Assembly: GCA_964409685.1 (NCBI GenBank)
Contig: CAYPEJ010000005.1
Span: 62,001 to 126,000, forward strand
Direction: 5' to 3'
DNA length: 64,000 nucleotides
Origin: Clostridium_AI sp964409685
Lineage (GTDB): Bacteria; Bacillota; Clostridia; Lachnospirales; Lachnospiraceae
Shown here: positions 38,101 to 46,144 of the stretch, in pieces
Layout: every line of letters starts with the position of its first letter
Numbering within the stretch: the first letter of the stretch is position 1
Made by a program: the position numbers and the translations under genes
Notes under the pieces: generated by a model
Told to the model about the DNA's origin: nothing
Seen by the model: only the letters and a program-made list of their open reading frames with translations
Database searches by the model: none

Positions 38101-38332
38101 TGTCTAATTTTGCTTTTTCTATCATCAAATCTTTTTTTCTATATTTTTCATGTCTTTTTGCCTGTACAATAATTGTTTCTCCATTATTTACAGCACGACG
38201 ACCATCTATTCCACCATCTTCGCCCTCTCCAAATACTTCAAATGTTATACCTTCTCTTTCTTCTATCATATGAATAGCAAAATCTTGAAATTCCATTGGT
38301 TCAAATATATCATGAAAACAATAGTTTCTCAT
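35177..38332 (-). CDS. Mrr-like nuclease fused to STAND-type NTPase (candidate antiphage protein)
   Basis: A 1051-aa three-part protein. Residues 1-125 form an Mrr-type PD-(D/E)xK nuclease: EFQDFAIHMI, then GEDGGID with Asp43, then TIIVQAKRH with the QxK pair Gln57/Lys59. Residues about 175-420 form a P-loop NTPase with Walker A SGEPGMGKTTL (202-210), Walker B NIMIFDDFWG (246-255) and the sensor-like FILTTRHYILEQG, closest in my memory to novel STAND (nSTAND3) domains. The remaining 600 aa are helical, Glu/Lys/Tyr-rich and probably a sensor solenoid. The layout matches antiviral STAND (Avs-like) proteins, where target recognition oligomerises the NTPase and activates the nuclease. ATG at 38332, AGGAG upstream. 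It sits 85 bp after thrS with no terminator seen. Confidence 0.85.
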   Translation of the reverse strand: MRNYCFHDIFEPMEFQDFAIHMIEEREGITFEVFGEGEDGGIDGRRAVNNGETIIVQAKRHEKYRKKDLMIEKAKLDNLKVDRYILVLSYKVSVARKEEIKELFAPYIISTNDIVGRENLNHYLDDPSEKYRKIEQKYHKLLAHNPERLKEYLNQIIHKDFFQISNLSLKEAIVESQYFVETSLFQNAIEKVRKNRVIIISGEPGMGKTTLAKQLALYFCRTDNVKYYWFTDIYDYRKIEDPNERNIMIFDDFWGSIFYKDSRLGREEKELAQIIKSVKKSKNDIFILTTRHYILEQGLRRHEELRRIIDTYKLECRLTEYTTEEKYQIYCEHINKAEVTYEQAVALYDIHARITESANYNPRVIDKYLSLFPKELNAEDCQDELLQYLNRPGDFWEGIYANLSEEAQHLYKILFLMPEYIDGKFIEKCYCHIAQNEYNWKEYPKVIAELEKTVIYTDVVCDEMFDEQMEIITKERIIIRFQNPSMYEMIHSYLADNLEQNKKRLIECCMYFTQTINLLELLSKKERFDEYYALVMRKAFELIHTDSILERNQKTTLNGVTIFIQDNHDTEYSIGRFLDLFPYYKNGICIEFKDEFSAFFQFYLGQLKNDPMHVIEKDIIAFPEVAQVALKEGIFTDAFTIIDTYMTCIMYCVMEPDYDSIRGINPSLFDKYVKQNFEKVSEHIYTYYRWGMYNAAMENDLDTFVYLEDCFYDLKEQYCLEDNSEFCKEIDTYDGWFEYDEEEIYEQFDFQRIDLKIKEKMSLKLFDEKKKKSFIKKNSLPRLKRISKEIDVAEELVVKALILMGCNKKCAEGEYLAKFELEEILEDISDELEDDLISLFVEGEILEKKGKWYYVKNQYLFMSAFFAKMKELQNEDKEKFYRLLFNEEETQNNLVQLGRRLLDFDDFSLIKKLNKIDKNCFMQYAYIPLLKEFYEEIYHDDYETLVGNLLAYLRVTVGVDKEGMIEENSMEISLPLIIFECIEEYWISDMLLEKFTDREIVLLVQARLMDPEESQVELLKIYQNGFDIETLRKDEVTAFFRKIKAQLEGEN

Positions 38333-38388
38333 CAAGTATCTCTCCTTTTGTTGATAATAGATTCTGTATCATTTCTATCATACTATTG

Positions 38389-38400
38389 TTTTCATGAAAA
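38389..38400. promoter_or_regulatory. 12-bp palindrome in the thrS-nuclease gap
   Basis: TTTTCATGAAAA, a perfect palindrome 56 bp upstream of the nuclease-NTPase start in an AT-rich spacer. It may be an operator for a local promoter; I found no convincing -35/-10 pair to prove one. Confidence 0.35.
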
Positions 38401-38417
38401 TGCACTATAATTTACTT

Positions 38418-40166
38418 CTATTCTTCTCTCATTTTATCAAGCAATGCTTCTACAGACATACAACCCATTTCCCCTTCCTCACGTCCTCTAACCGAAACCT
38501 GCTTACTTTCCACTTCCTTCTCTCCAACAACAAGAATATATGGAATGCGTTCTAAACGAGCTTCACGAATCTTATAACCAATCTTTTCATCACGGCTATC
38601 AATCTCACAACGATAGCCCTCCTTCTTCAATTGTTCTGCTACACAGTTGGCATACTCTACAAACTTATCGGATATCGGCAACACCTTCACTTGTACTGGT
38701 GCCAACCACAACGGAAACTTTCCTGCAAAATGCTCTATCAAGATACCAATAAATCGCTCAATCGAACCCAATACCACTCTATGAATCATAATCGGTCTAT
38801 GCTTCTCCCCATCTGCACCAATATATTCTGCCTCGAATCGCAATGGAAGTTGGAAATCTAATTGAATCGTACCACACTGCCACGTTCTTCCGATAGAATC
38901 CTCTAGATGAAAATCAATCTTTGGCCCATAGAATGCACCATCGCCTTCATTTACCACATAAGACATCCCTAACTCATCTAATGCATTCTTTAATCCCGTT
39001 GTTGCAATCTCCCAATCTTCATCACTTCCGATAGAACCTTCTGGTCTTGTAGAAAGTTCTACATGATATTTAAATCCAAATTTAGAATACACTTCATCAA
39101 TTAATCGTACAACTCCCTTAATTTCCTCTGGAATTTGTTCTTGTGTCATAAAGATATGGGCATCATCTTGCGTAAAACAACGTACACGCATTAATCCATG
39201 TAATGTACCTGATTTTTCGTGTCTATGAACTAATCCTAACTCACCCATACGAATTGGTAGTTCACGATAGGAATGAGGCTGCATTTTGTAAACTAACATT
39301 CCACCTGGACAGTTCATTGGCTTAATTGCAAAATCTGTGTCATCGATTACAGTTGTGTACATATTTTCACGGTAATGATCCCAATGTCCAGAAGTTTCCC
39401 ACAACTGACGGTTTAACATCATCGGTGTTGATATTTCTACATAATTTTCTCTTGTATGAATCTTTCTCCAATAGTCAATTAATAAGTTTTTAAGCACCAT
39501 TCCTTTTGGAAGGAAAAATGGGAACCCTGGACCTTCATCCATAATCGCAAACAATCCTAATTCTTTTCCTAGTTTTCGATGATCACGACGTTTTGCTTCT
39601 TCGATTCGTTCTAAGTACGCCTTCAAATCATCACTCTTCGGAAATGAAGTTCCGTAAATTCTCGTTAACATCTTGTTCTTTTCATTTCCACGCCAATATG
39701 CCCCTGCTGTTGTTGTAAGTTTAAATGCTTTTACTACACTTGTGCTACTCACATGAGGTCCAGCACATAATTCTACATATTCACCTTGTTGATAAAAACT
39801 TAGTTCTGCGTCTTCTGGCAAATCGTTGATTAACTCTATTTTGTAATCCTCGTGTCTCTCCTCCATAAGTTTTAATGCCTCAGCACGTTCTAAAGTAAAT
39901 TGACGTAGCGGAAGATTTTCCTTTACTATCTTTCGCATTTCCTTTTCTATTTCTACAAAATTTTCTTGTGAGAAGTCAAAATCGAATTCAAAATCATAAT
40001 AGAATCCATCTGCAATGGCTGGGCCAATTGCACATTTCGTATTTGGATAAAGTCTCTTAACTGCTTGTGCTAAAATATGAGCAGTTGTATGATGAAATGC
40101 CTCCTTCCCGATTTCATCTTCAAATGTTAGTTCTTGAATAGAACCATCTTTCATACAAACTTTCAT
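38418..40166 (-). CDS. thrS: Threonyl-tRNA synthetase lacking the TGS domain
   Basis: Charges tRNA-Thr. The protein is 582 aa, about 60 shorter than the usual 640. Only the first strand of the N-terminal TGS domain remains (MKVCMKDGSIQE); the sequence then jumps to LTFEDEIGKEAFHHTTAHIL, the start of the editing domain with the HxxxH site. Editing motif YVELCAGPHV and the catalytic core are intact: motif 2 region MRVRCFTQDDAHIFM, zinc ligands in FAIKPMNCPGGM, and motif 3 MIHRVVLGSIERF. The anticodon-binding domain is at the C-terminus. ATG at 40166 with GGGAG. Controlled by a T-box leader. The missing TGS may be normal for this lineage. Confidence 0.96.
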   Translation of the reverse strand: MKVCMKDGSIQELTFEDEIGKEAFHHTTAHILAQAVKRLYPNTKCAIGPAIADGFYYDFEFDFDFSQENFVEIEKEMRKIVKENLPLRQFTLERAEALKLMEERHEDYKIELINDLPEDAELSFYQQGEYVELCAGPHVSSTSVVKAFKLTTTAGAYWRGNEKNKMLTRIYGTSFPKSDDLKAYLERIEEAKRRDHRKLGKELGLFAIMDEGPGFPFFLPKGMVLKNLLIDYWRKIHTRENYVEISTPMMLNRQLWETSGHWDHYRENMYTTVIDDTDFAIKPMNCPGGMLVYKMQPHSYRELPIRMGELGLVHRHEKSGTLHGLMRVRCFTQDDAHIFMTQEQIPEEIKGVVRLIDEVYSKFGFKYHVELSTRPEGSIGSDEDWEIATTGLKNALDELGMSYVVNEGDGAFYGPKIDFHLEDSIGRTWQCGTIQLDFQLPLRFEAEYIGADGEKHRPIMIHRVVLGSIERFIGILIEHFAGKFPLWLAPVQVKVLPISDKFVEYANCVAEQLKKEGYRCEIDSRDEKIGYKIREARLERIPYILVVGEKEVESKQVSVRGREEGEMGCMSVEALLDKMREE

Positions 40167-40282
40167 AATGCTTTCTCCCTTCAATAGATCTTCATTTTAA
40201 CCACAATTTTAGACTGATAAGTAAATAGTCATTTTGATTTGATTCTATCTGATTTTGATTAATAGAAAATTTCCCATGAAAC

Positions 40283-40326
40283 AAAAAACACCCTTATAGA
40301 CACAAAATTCTTTGTCTATAAGGGTG
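40283..40326 (-). terminator. T-box terminator of thrS
   Basis: CACCCTTATAGACA pairs with TGTCTATAAGGGTG (14 bp perfect, 10-nt loop), followed on the minus strand by TTTTTT. Its 5' arm abuts the T-box core, as expected for an attenuator. Confidence 0.95.
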
Positions 40327-40566
40327 CAAAATATGCACGGTTCCACCTTAACTTTTCACTTCAGATTCCATCAAATCCTAGCCTTTAACGCAGACATACG
40401 ATAGCACTTAACAAGCAAACGCTCTTACGCACTACAGCTCAAGAATGGTTTTTCACATATTTCCTTCATAAGCAACTTCCACCTTATATTGCTCTCTCTG
40501 GATGACCTCTCATATGCTACTTTTTTCTTTCAACGCTTTTATGAAACTATTTTATATTTACCAAGT
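40289..40566 (-). ncRNA. T-box leader of thrS
   Basis: Uncharged tRNA-Thr sensor. The T-box core AAGGTGGAACCGTG is the complement of 40336-40349. A terminator follows. Stem I sequence lies upstream (complement of about 40430-40540), with a likely ACC threonine specifier at 40447-40449 in AAAACCATTC. Low charging of tRNA-Thr should allow readthrough into thrS. Specifier assignment is by eye. Confidence 0.9.
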
Positions 40567-40572
40567 AGTTCC

Positions 40573-40601
40573 AGTATATACCTCGTGCCAACATCTGTCA
40601 A
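40573..40601 (-). promoter_or_regulatory. Promoter of thrS
   Basis: TTGACA (40596-40601), a 17-nt spacer, TATACT (40573-40578) on the minus strand. The -35 box lies only 7 bp after the GH9 stop codon. Confidence 0.9.
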
Positions 40602-40608
40602 CCTTTTC

Positions 40609-43503
40609 TTATGCTACAAAATCTGTTCCTGATGCAAATTCGCCATCATAGTAAACTACGATTGTATCGCCACCTGCATAAGAATAGTCATTTGTTTGGT
40701 CGAACATGCTCCAGTTGCTATTTGCTAAACGTGCATCGATAGAGATTGTTCCACCTGCTGGTAGTGCATAACTTAAATCTTCGAATGAGATTTCACAATA
40801 GCAGTCATTTCCGTCAATTGTATAGCAAGTACCTTTTACATTGTTAGTAGCATCAACATACCAAGGAGCAGTATTTAGTTGCATACCAGCACAGTCTGTA
40901 TAGAATACTTGTGAAACATTTGCTTCTTTTGTATAGTAATAACGAATTGTTACTTTTGATAAATCAACTTCTTCGCTTCCTGTATTTGTAAGTTCGTATT
41001 TTCTTTGAATTGTTGTTTCAGAAGCTTCCCCTTTTCCAGATACATTCAAAGTTAATTTTCCTGCTAATGGACTTGTTGCTCCACTGCCAGATGAAGTTGC
41101 ATTTTCAAAACGTACTTTCACCTTGTAAGAAGCACTTGTTACTTCTATTCCACTATTGGTAATTACCTTTGCAGTGATAACAAAATCTTTTGTCTTTTCA
41201 TCTGCATCTCGTACTGGTGTGTAACTTACAGAATATGGAGCAGTTGTATCTGCACCAACTTTTTCACCATTTACATAGAATTCAACTTCTGAAACATCAT
41301 CACAATTGGTAACATTTGCATTCAATGTAATAGGTGAAATTCCTTCTGTAAAATCTAATACAGTACCTGCTTCTGCCTCTGTAACATTTGCTGTAATTCT
41401 TGGTTTTTGCTCACCACGTTCTGGTTCTGTACCATAAACTAGTTCATCATCTACATAAACAGTTACTTTATCTGTCAATGTGTAGTCTTCACCGATTCCT
41501 TCACGGCTATAGTCATTTGTTGGGTCCCAGTTTGGTTTCCAAGAAGAATCAAGTGCTGGAATTAATGCAAAATGAATTTCTCTGGAACCATGGAAAGCAT
41601 CGCCTGTCCAATCTAATTCTACATAGTAAATGTTGTTATCTTCATCCCAAGCATATGGACCACTGATATTTGTTCCAATTCCATCTGCGATTAACGCTTG
41701 GTCGTACATAACAGCTAAACCTACATCGTCGATATCTTGTCCTGCTTCTACCATTTCTGTAATGTCGAAATAGTAACGAGCTTTCATTGTATCAACTAAT
41801 CTTGGATAGCAAGCTGTATCATTTGTAACACGAATGGTTAATTGTGTTCTTTCGGAATTTTCTTGTTCGATTTTACCTTCTGCAAAGAAAGCCATCTCAT
41901 CTTTATCTTGTGGAAGTTCTGCTAAAGGTTCTTGTCCTTCACCGTATTCTGCATAAAGTCCTGCTAATGCACCAACAAATCCTGCATTGTAGTCAATCGC
42001 AACTTCGTTGTATACATAGTTTGTTCTATCATCTTCATGATAATCGTCGAAGTCTGGACCACCAACTAATGCACCGTATAAGACGTGTTTTGCATCTACT
42101 GGATCTTCCATACTATTGGTTAATGAACCATGAGAAGCTCTGTGGTGAGGTTCTACTGCTGAATTTTCAGCATAACCAACTTCATAACAACGATTCATTG
42201 GATTATCCCCTAAAATATAATCCATTTGGCTCTTAGCCCATTCAACAAATCTTTGTTCTGAATCGTATTTATCATATACCATTGCACACATTTGTGCTGC
42301 TGCATTGTATCTTGCAGAACCCCATGTGGAAATAACACTGAATCCTGCTGGTGTCTTCTCTAAATATGTACCGTCAGATGTATCTTCATGAGGAACTCCT
42401 GACCAATATTCAAGATTCCATCTGAAAATGTACCAATGAAGTGGATCGTCTGTAATTGGTGCTAATTTAGCAAATACACCGCCCCAAACAGTATCCCAAG
42501 AATGTACCCAGATATTTTGCCATGTACTAGAGGTTGTCTTAATAATTTGTTTCATGTAACCTGTGTAGTTACCTTCACTGTCAATGTGGCAGATATCATC
42601 AATATATTGTTCGTTTCCTGTACAAATATTTAACCAAACAGCTGCCCATGACATTTCATCATCATCATAACTTGAATTGTAGAATCCACCTGAGAATCCG
42701 CATCCTCTGTTTGCAACAGCGAAGTCATATAATGCGATGGCTGTATCCAAACATTGCTCTGCATATTCTGGGTCGGTTTCTTTAAAGTTCAAATAGCTTG
42801 TACATAATGCTGCCGCTGCGCCTGCACATTGATCACTTGCAGGTGTTTCGCTTGTAGCAAGCCAGATTGGACGAGTTGTTGTCTGCAATTCTGGTGCTCC
42901 CCAATAGTTATGGTCTGTGGAACCATCTCCTACTTGATAACAGAATGCTACAACATCTCCATTGTCATCACGGAATGTACAACGTAAGAAATAATCTGTG
43001 AAATGTCTTAAAATGTCTTCCATGTGTTCTTGTTCTCCTACATTTACATAGGAATCTCTGAACTCATAGTAGCTCCATCCTAAAGTAGACGCAGAATAGC
43101 TTTGTGGTAAACCGAATTTTACGTGGTCACCTGCATCATGGAAACCACCACTTACATCTACACATCCGTCGCCATCTGGATCTAATACATCAATATTTGC
43201 ATCAATAAATTCTTGTGAAAGATTAGTTCCGATACCTTCTCCAACATCTGTCTTTGGAATCAAAGGCACGGCTGCATCTTCCATGTGACATTCTCCTCTG
43301 TAACTTAATCTGCCGTCCTGTTCCCCACACATGTTGGCATCATAAAAATACAAGGATTTTTGGAAAGCTTCCGCATAGTTATAATTACTATCACTTTCAC
43401 TTTCTGCTGTTTCAGCACTTACTACTTGTGCAGGAATTGGTGTTGCAATCATTGACATTGCTAAAGTTCCTGCTAAAACTTTTTTTAACCACTTACTTTG
43501 CAT
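40609..43503 (-). CDS. Secreted GH9 endoglucanase with CBM3c, Ig-like and CBM3 modules
   Basis: A 964-aa exported cellulase. Order: signal peptide (WLKKVLAGTLAMSMIATPIP; cleavage near VVSA-ET, residue 30), GH9 catalytic domain (about 42-525) with the catalytic Asp pair in GGFHDAGDHVKFGLP (119-133) and the acid Glu in YNEVAIDYNAGFVGALAG (about 496-513), a CBM3c-like module (about 538-690), an Ig-like module (about 700-805), a Ser/Gly linker, and a C-terminal CBM3 (about 815-964). GH9-CBM3c enzymes are typically processive endoglucanases, and the last CBM3 likely anchors to crystalline cellulose. No dockerin is present, so it is a free enzyme. AGGGAGG lies upstream of the ATG. Confidence 0.95.
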   Translation of the reverse strand: MQSKWLKKVLAGTLAMSMIATPIPAQVVSAETAESESDSNYNYAEAFQKSLYFYDANMCGEQDGRLSYRGECHMEDAAVPLIPKTDVGEGIGTNLSQEFIDANIDVLDPDGDGCVDVSGGFHDAGDHVKFGLPQSYSASTLGWSYYEFRDSYVNVGEQEHMEDILRHFTDYFLRCTFRDDNGDVVAFCYQVGDGSTDHNYWGAPELQTTTRPIWLATSETPASDQCAGAAAALCTSYLNFKETDPEYAEQCLDTAIALYDFAVANRGCGFSGGFYNSSYDDDEMSWAAVWLNICTGNEQYIDDICHIDSEGNYTGYMKQIIKTTSSTWQNIWVHSWDTVWGGVFAKLAPITDDPLHWYIFRWNLEYWSGVPHEDTSDGTYLEKTPAGFSVISTWGSARYNAAAQMCAMVYDKYDSEQRFVEWAKSQMDYILGDNPMNRCYEVGYAENSAVEPHHRASHGSLTNSMEDPVDAKHVLYGALVGGPDFDDYHEDDRTNYVYNEVAIDYNAGFVGALAGLYAEYGEGQEPLAELPQDKDEMAFFAEGKIEQENSERTQLTIRVTNDTACYPRLVDTMKARYYFDITEMVEAGQDIDDVGLAVMYDQALIADGIGTNISGPYAWDEDNNIYYVELDWTGDAFHGSREIHFALIPALDSSWKPNWDPTNDYSREGIGEDYTLTDKVTVYVDDELVYGTEPERGEQKPRITANVTEAEAGTVLDFTEGISPITLNANVTNCDDVSEVEFYVNGEKVGADTTAPYSVSYTPVRDADEKTKDFVITAKVITNSGIEVTSASYKVKVRFENATSSGSGATSPLAGKLTLNVSGKGEASETTIQRKYELTNTGSEEVDLSKVTIRYYYTKEANVSQVFYTDCAGMQLNTAPWYVDATNNVKGTCYTIDGNDCYCEISFEDLSYALPAGGTISIDARLANSNWSMFDQTNDYSYAGGDTIVVYYDGEFASGTDFVA

Positions 43504-43540
43504 ACATTACCTCCCTAATAAGTTAAGATTTTGTACAGTT

Positions 43541-43560
43541 TGAACAAAAATCTTTGTTCA
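43541..43560 (-). promoter_or_regulatory. 20-bp inverted repeat at the cellulase start site
   Basis: TGAACAAA-N4-TTTGTTCA, perfect 8-bp arms, placed at about +1 to +20 of the predicted cellulase transcript. It fits a repressor operator for substrate-regulated expression, or a 5' mRNA hairpin. Confidence 0.6.
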
Positions 43561-43566
43561 TTCTTT

Positions 43567-43594
43567 ATTATAGCATGGAGGGTTGTTAACTCAA
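43567..43594 (-). promoter_or_regulatory. Promoter of the GH9 cellulase gene
   Basis: TTGAGT (43589-43594), a 16-nt spacer, TATAAT (43567-43572) on the minus strand, followed directly by the inverted repeat. Confidence 0.75.
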
Positions 43595-43615
43595 TAAATT
43601 CTGCTTAGCATGTAT

Positions 43616-44536
43616 TTATTTTTTGCTTATCTTGTAGTTTTCCTTTTCCAAATCCTTCATGATCAGTTCTAATAATTCTTTCGCTGCATAAGACATGGCA
43701 ATATTTCTACCCAAAATAATACTAAATGTTCGCTTTGGTATCTTCTTTTGAAATTTCATTTCCCAAAGTTTTCCTGACTCAATCTCTTTTCTCGCAAATT
43801 CTTTCATCACACAGCCTATTCCAAGATTTCGAAGTGCAAATTGAACAATCATTTCACTGGTTGCCAATTCGAATTCAGGTGTTATTTTGGTTTTATTTTT
43901 TTCTAAAAATTCATCCAGATATTTTCTTGTACTTGTGTTCTCTTCTAGGCAAATAATAGGGTGTTTCGTCAACTCGGATAAACTATGTTGTTGCATTGCT
44001 AGTTCTTTCAATTGTTTTCCTACTACGAAACAATCCTCAATTTCCTTTACATCAATCACTTCAATATCATCTTTTATATCAAATGGGGAACTTACAATTC
44101 CAAAATCAATAATACCATGATACAGATTGTCAATGGTCTCAGGTGTTGGTCCATTGGTAACCTTTACTTTAATCTCTGGGTGACTTTCATGAAACGTTTC
44201 CAAATAAGGCAATAAGAAAAATTGTAAGGTCATATCGGAAGCACCAATTCGTATTTCACCAGATTTTAATTGCATGATCTGTTGGATTGCATTTTCACCC
44301 TTTTCAAACTCTTCAATTCCTTTTTTCACATGTTCAAAAAGCGTTTCTCCTTCTTTGGTCAACTTAACACCTTTTGACGTTCGAACAAAAAGCTCACATT
44401 CTAATTTTGCTTCCAATTGACGAATGGACTGACTCATAGCTGGCTGTGAAATGCAAAGCTCCTCTGCCGCAGCACTAAAGCTATGACATTTTCCAACATA
44501 ATAAAAATTTTTATAGTATTCAAGATTAAATAACAT
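43616..44536 (-). CDS. LysR-family transcriptional regulator
   Basis: A 306-aa regulator. The N-terminal winged helix has FYYVGKCHSFSAAAEELCIS, then QPAMSQSIRQLEAKLECELF and VRTSKGVKLTKEGE, a very typical LysR DNA-binding region. The effector domain starts near GEIRIGASDMTLQFFLLPYL. The ATG at 44536 is chosen (AAAGGA upstream); the open frame runs 37 codons further but through the purB terminator. The target is unknown: candidates are the adjacent cellulase gene or purB side genes, but neither is a divergent partner. Confidence 0.9.
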   Translation of the reverse strand: MLFNLEYYKNFYYVGKCHSFSAAAEELCISQPAMSQSIRQLEAKLECELFVRTSKGVKLTKEGETLFEHVKKGIEEFEKGENAIQQIMQLKSGEIRIGASDMTLQFFLLPYLETFHESHPEIKVKVTNGPTPETIDNLYHGIIDFGIVSSPFDIKDDIEVIDVKEIEDCFVVGKQLKELAMQQHSLSELTKHPIICLEENTSTRKYLDEFLEKNKTKITPEFELATSEMIVQFALRNLGIGCVMKEFARKEIESGKLWEMKFQKKIPKRTFSIILGRNIAMSYAAKELLELIMKDLEKENYKISKK

Positions 44537-44556
44537 AAGCAATTCCTTTTCTATAG

Positions 44557-44594
44557 AAAACAGCTGGCATTCCCCCTTATCTGCCAGCTGTTTG
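44557..44594 (-). terminator. Terminator of purB
   Basis: ACAGCTGGCA pairs with TGCCAGCTGT (10 bp perfect, 12-nt loop), flanked by AAAA and TTT. It ends the purC-purF-purB run and lies just before the lysR start. Confidence 0.85.
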
Positions 44595-44700
44595 TTTATG
44601 TTAAGAAAATTATCCACTAACATAAGTAAATATATCTTCTTACACATCTCTGTTTACAATCATTTTGTATTACAATTATAAATACTGTCTCTGAATGTTC

Positions 44701-46134
44701 TTACACATTAATTTCTGCTTTTAAACCAAGTAAGTCTTTGTTTTCTTCTAAAATTGGATTAATTACTTCTGCAACAAATTCTTCTACTTGTTGTTCAGAA
44801 CGTCCTGTGTATTTAGAAGGATCCATTGTTTTCTTTAACTCATCTAATGTCATATTAAATGCTTTATCTTCGGCAATTAACTCTAATAAGTTATTGTCTA
44901 GTCCTCTTTCTTTTACATTACGTCCTGCTTCCATAGAAAGAGTACGAATTCTTTCATGAAGTTCTTGACGGTCTCCTCCTGCTTTTACAGCATCCATCAT
45001 AATATTTTCTGTCGCCATAAATGGTAATTCAGACATTAAACGTTTTTCAATTACTTTTGGATATACTACTAAGCCGTCTACTACATTTAAGCATAAATCA
45101 AGGATACCGTCGATTGCTAAGAATCCTTCTGGAATGCTTAAACGTTTGTTAGCAGAATCGTCTAATGTTCTTTCAAACCATTGTGTTGCGGATGTAATCG
45201 CTGGATTTAATGCGTCAATCATCACATAACGAGCTAAGGAAGCAATTCTTTCACTTCTCATAGGATTTCTCTTGTATGCCATAGCAGAGGAACCGATTTG
45301 TGATTTTTCAAATGGTTCTTCGATTTCTTTTAAGTGCTGTAATAAACGAATGTCGTTTGAGAATTTGTGGGCACTTGCAGCGATACCAGCTAAAATATTA
45401 GCAACTCTTGTATCTACTTTACGAGAATATGTCTGTCCAGACACAGGGAAACAAGCTTTGAATCCCATTTTCTCAGCGATTTTCTTATCTAATGTCTTGA
45501 TTTTGTCATGATCTCCATCAAATAATTCTAAGAAACTAGCTTGTGTTCCTGTTGTTCCTTTAGAACCTAGAAGTTTCATATTTTCAAGAACATGATCTAA
45601 ATCTTCTAAATCTAATAAAAATTCCTGTAACCATAAGGAAGCACGTTTTCCAACTGTTGTTGGTTGAGCTGGTTGGAAATGTGTAAATGCTAATGTAGGA
45701 AGTGCTTTGTATTCCATAGCAAACTTGCTTAACTCATTGATTACATTCACTAATTTCTTCTTAACTAATTGTAATGCTTCTGTCATAATGATAATATCTG
45801 TATTATCACCTACATAACAGGAGGTAGCACCTAAGTGAATAATTCCTTTTGCATTTGGACACTGAACACCATATGCATAAACATGAGACATAACATCATG
45901 GCGAACGATTTTTTCTCTTTCTTTTGCAACATCGAAGTTAATATCGTCTGCATGTTCTTTTAATTCATTGATTTGGTCTTGTGTAATATTAAGACCTAAT
46001 TCATGTTCTGCTTCTGCCAATGCAATCCATAACTTTCTCCATGTTCTAAATTTCTTATCTGGGGAGAAAATATATTGCATCTCCTTACTTGCATAACGTT
46101 CTGATAACGGACTCACATATCTGTCTGTACTCAT
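44701..46134 (-). CDS. purB: Adenylosuccinate lyase PurB
   Basis: Cleaves SAICAR and adenylosuccinate in purine synthesis. The protein is 477 aa from the ATG at 46134 (AGGAGG site; the open frame extends ten codons further). Motifs: IHLGATSCYVGDNTD (His near residue 86), THFQPAQPTTVGKR, and the mobile signature loop QIGSSAMAYKRNPMRSERI (near residue 290). It is 10 bp after purF. Confidence 0.97.
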   Translation of the reverse strand: MSTDRYVSPLSERYASKEMQYIFSPDKKFRTWRKLWIALAEAEHELGLNITQDQINELKEHADDINFDVAKEREKIVRHDVMSHVYAYGVQCPNAKGIIHLGATSCYVGDNTDIIIMTEALQLVKKKLVNVINELSKFAMEYKALPTLAFTHFQPAQPTTVGKRASLWLQEFLLDLEDLDHVLENMKLLGSKGTTGTQASFLELFDGDHDKIKTLDKKIAEKMGFKACFPVSGQTYSRKVDTRVANILAGIAASAHKFSNDIRLLQHLKEIEEPFEKSQIGSSAMAYKRNPMRSERIASLARYVMIDALNPAITSATQWFERTLDDSANKRLSIPEGFLAIDGILDLCLNVVDGLVVYPKVIEKRLMSELPFMATENIMMDAVKAGGDRQELHERIRTLSMEAGRNVKERGLDNNLLELIAEDKAFNMTLDELKKTMDPSKYTGRSEQQVEEFVAEVINPILEENKDLLGLKAEINV

Positions 46135-46144
46135 CGTCTTCCTC

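Noticed and set aside
43616..43956. LysR regulator as the controller of the cellulase promoter
   Set aside because: LysR regulators usually control a divergent neighbour; here both genes point the same way and the repeat at +1 fits a repressor better, so no link is asserted.
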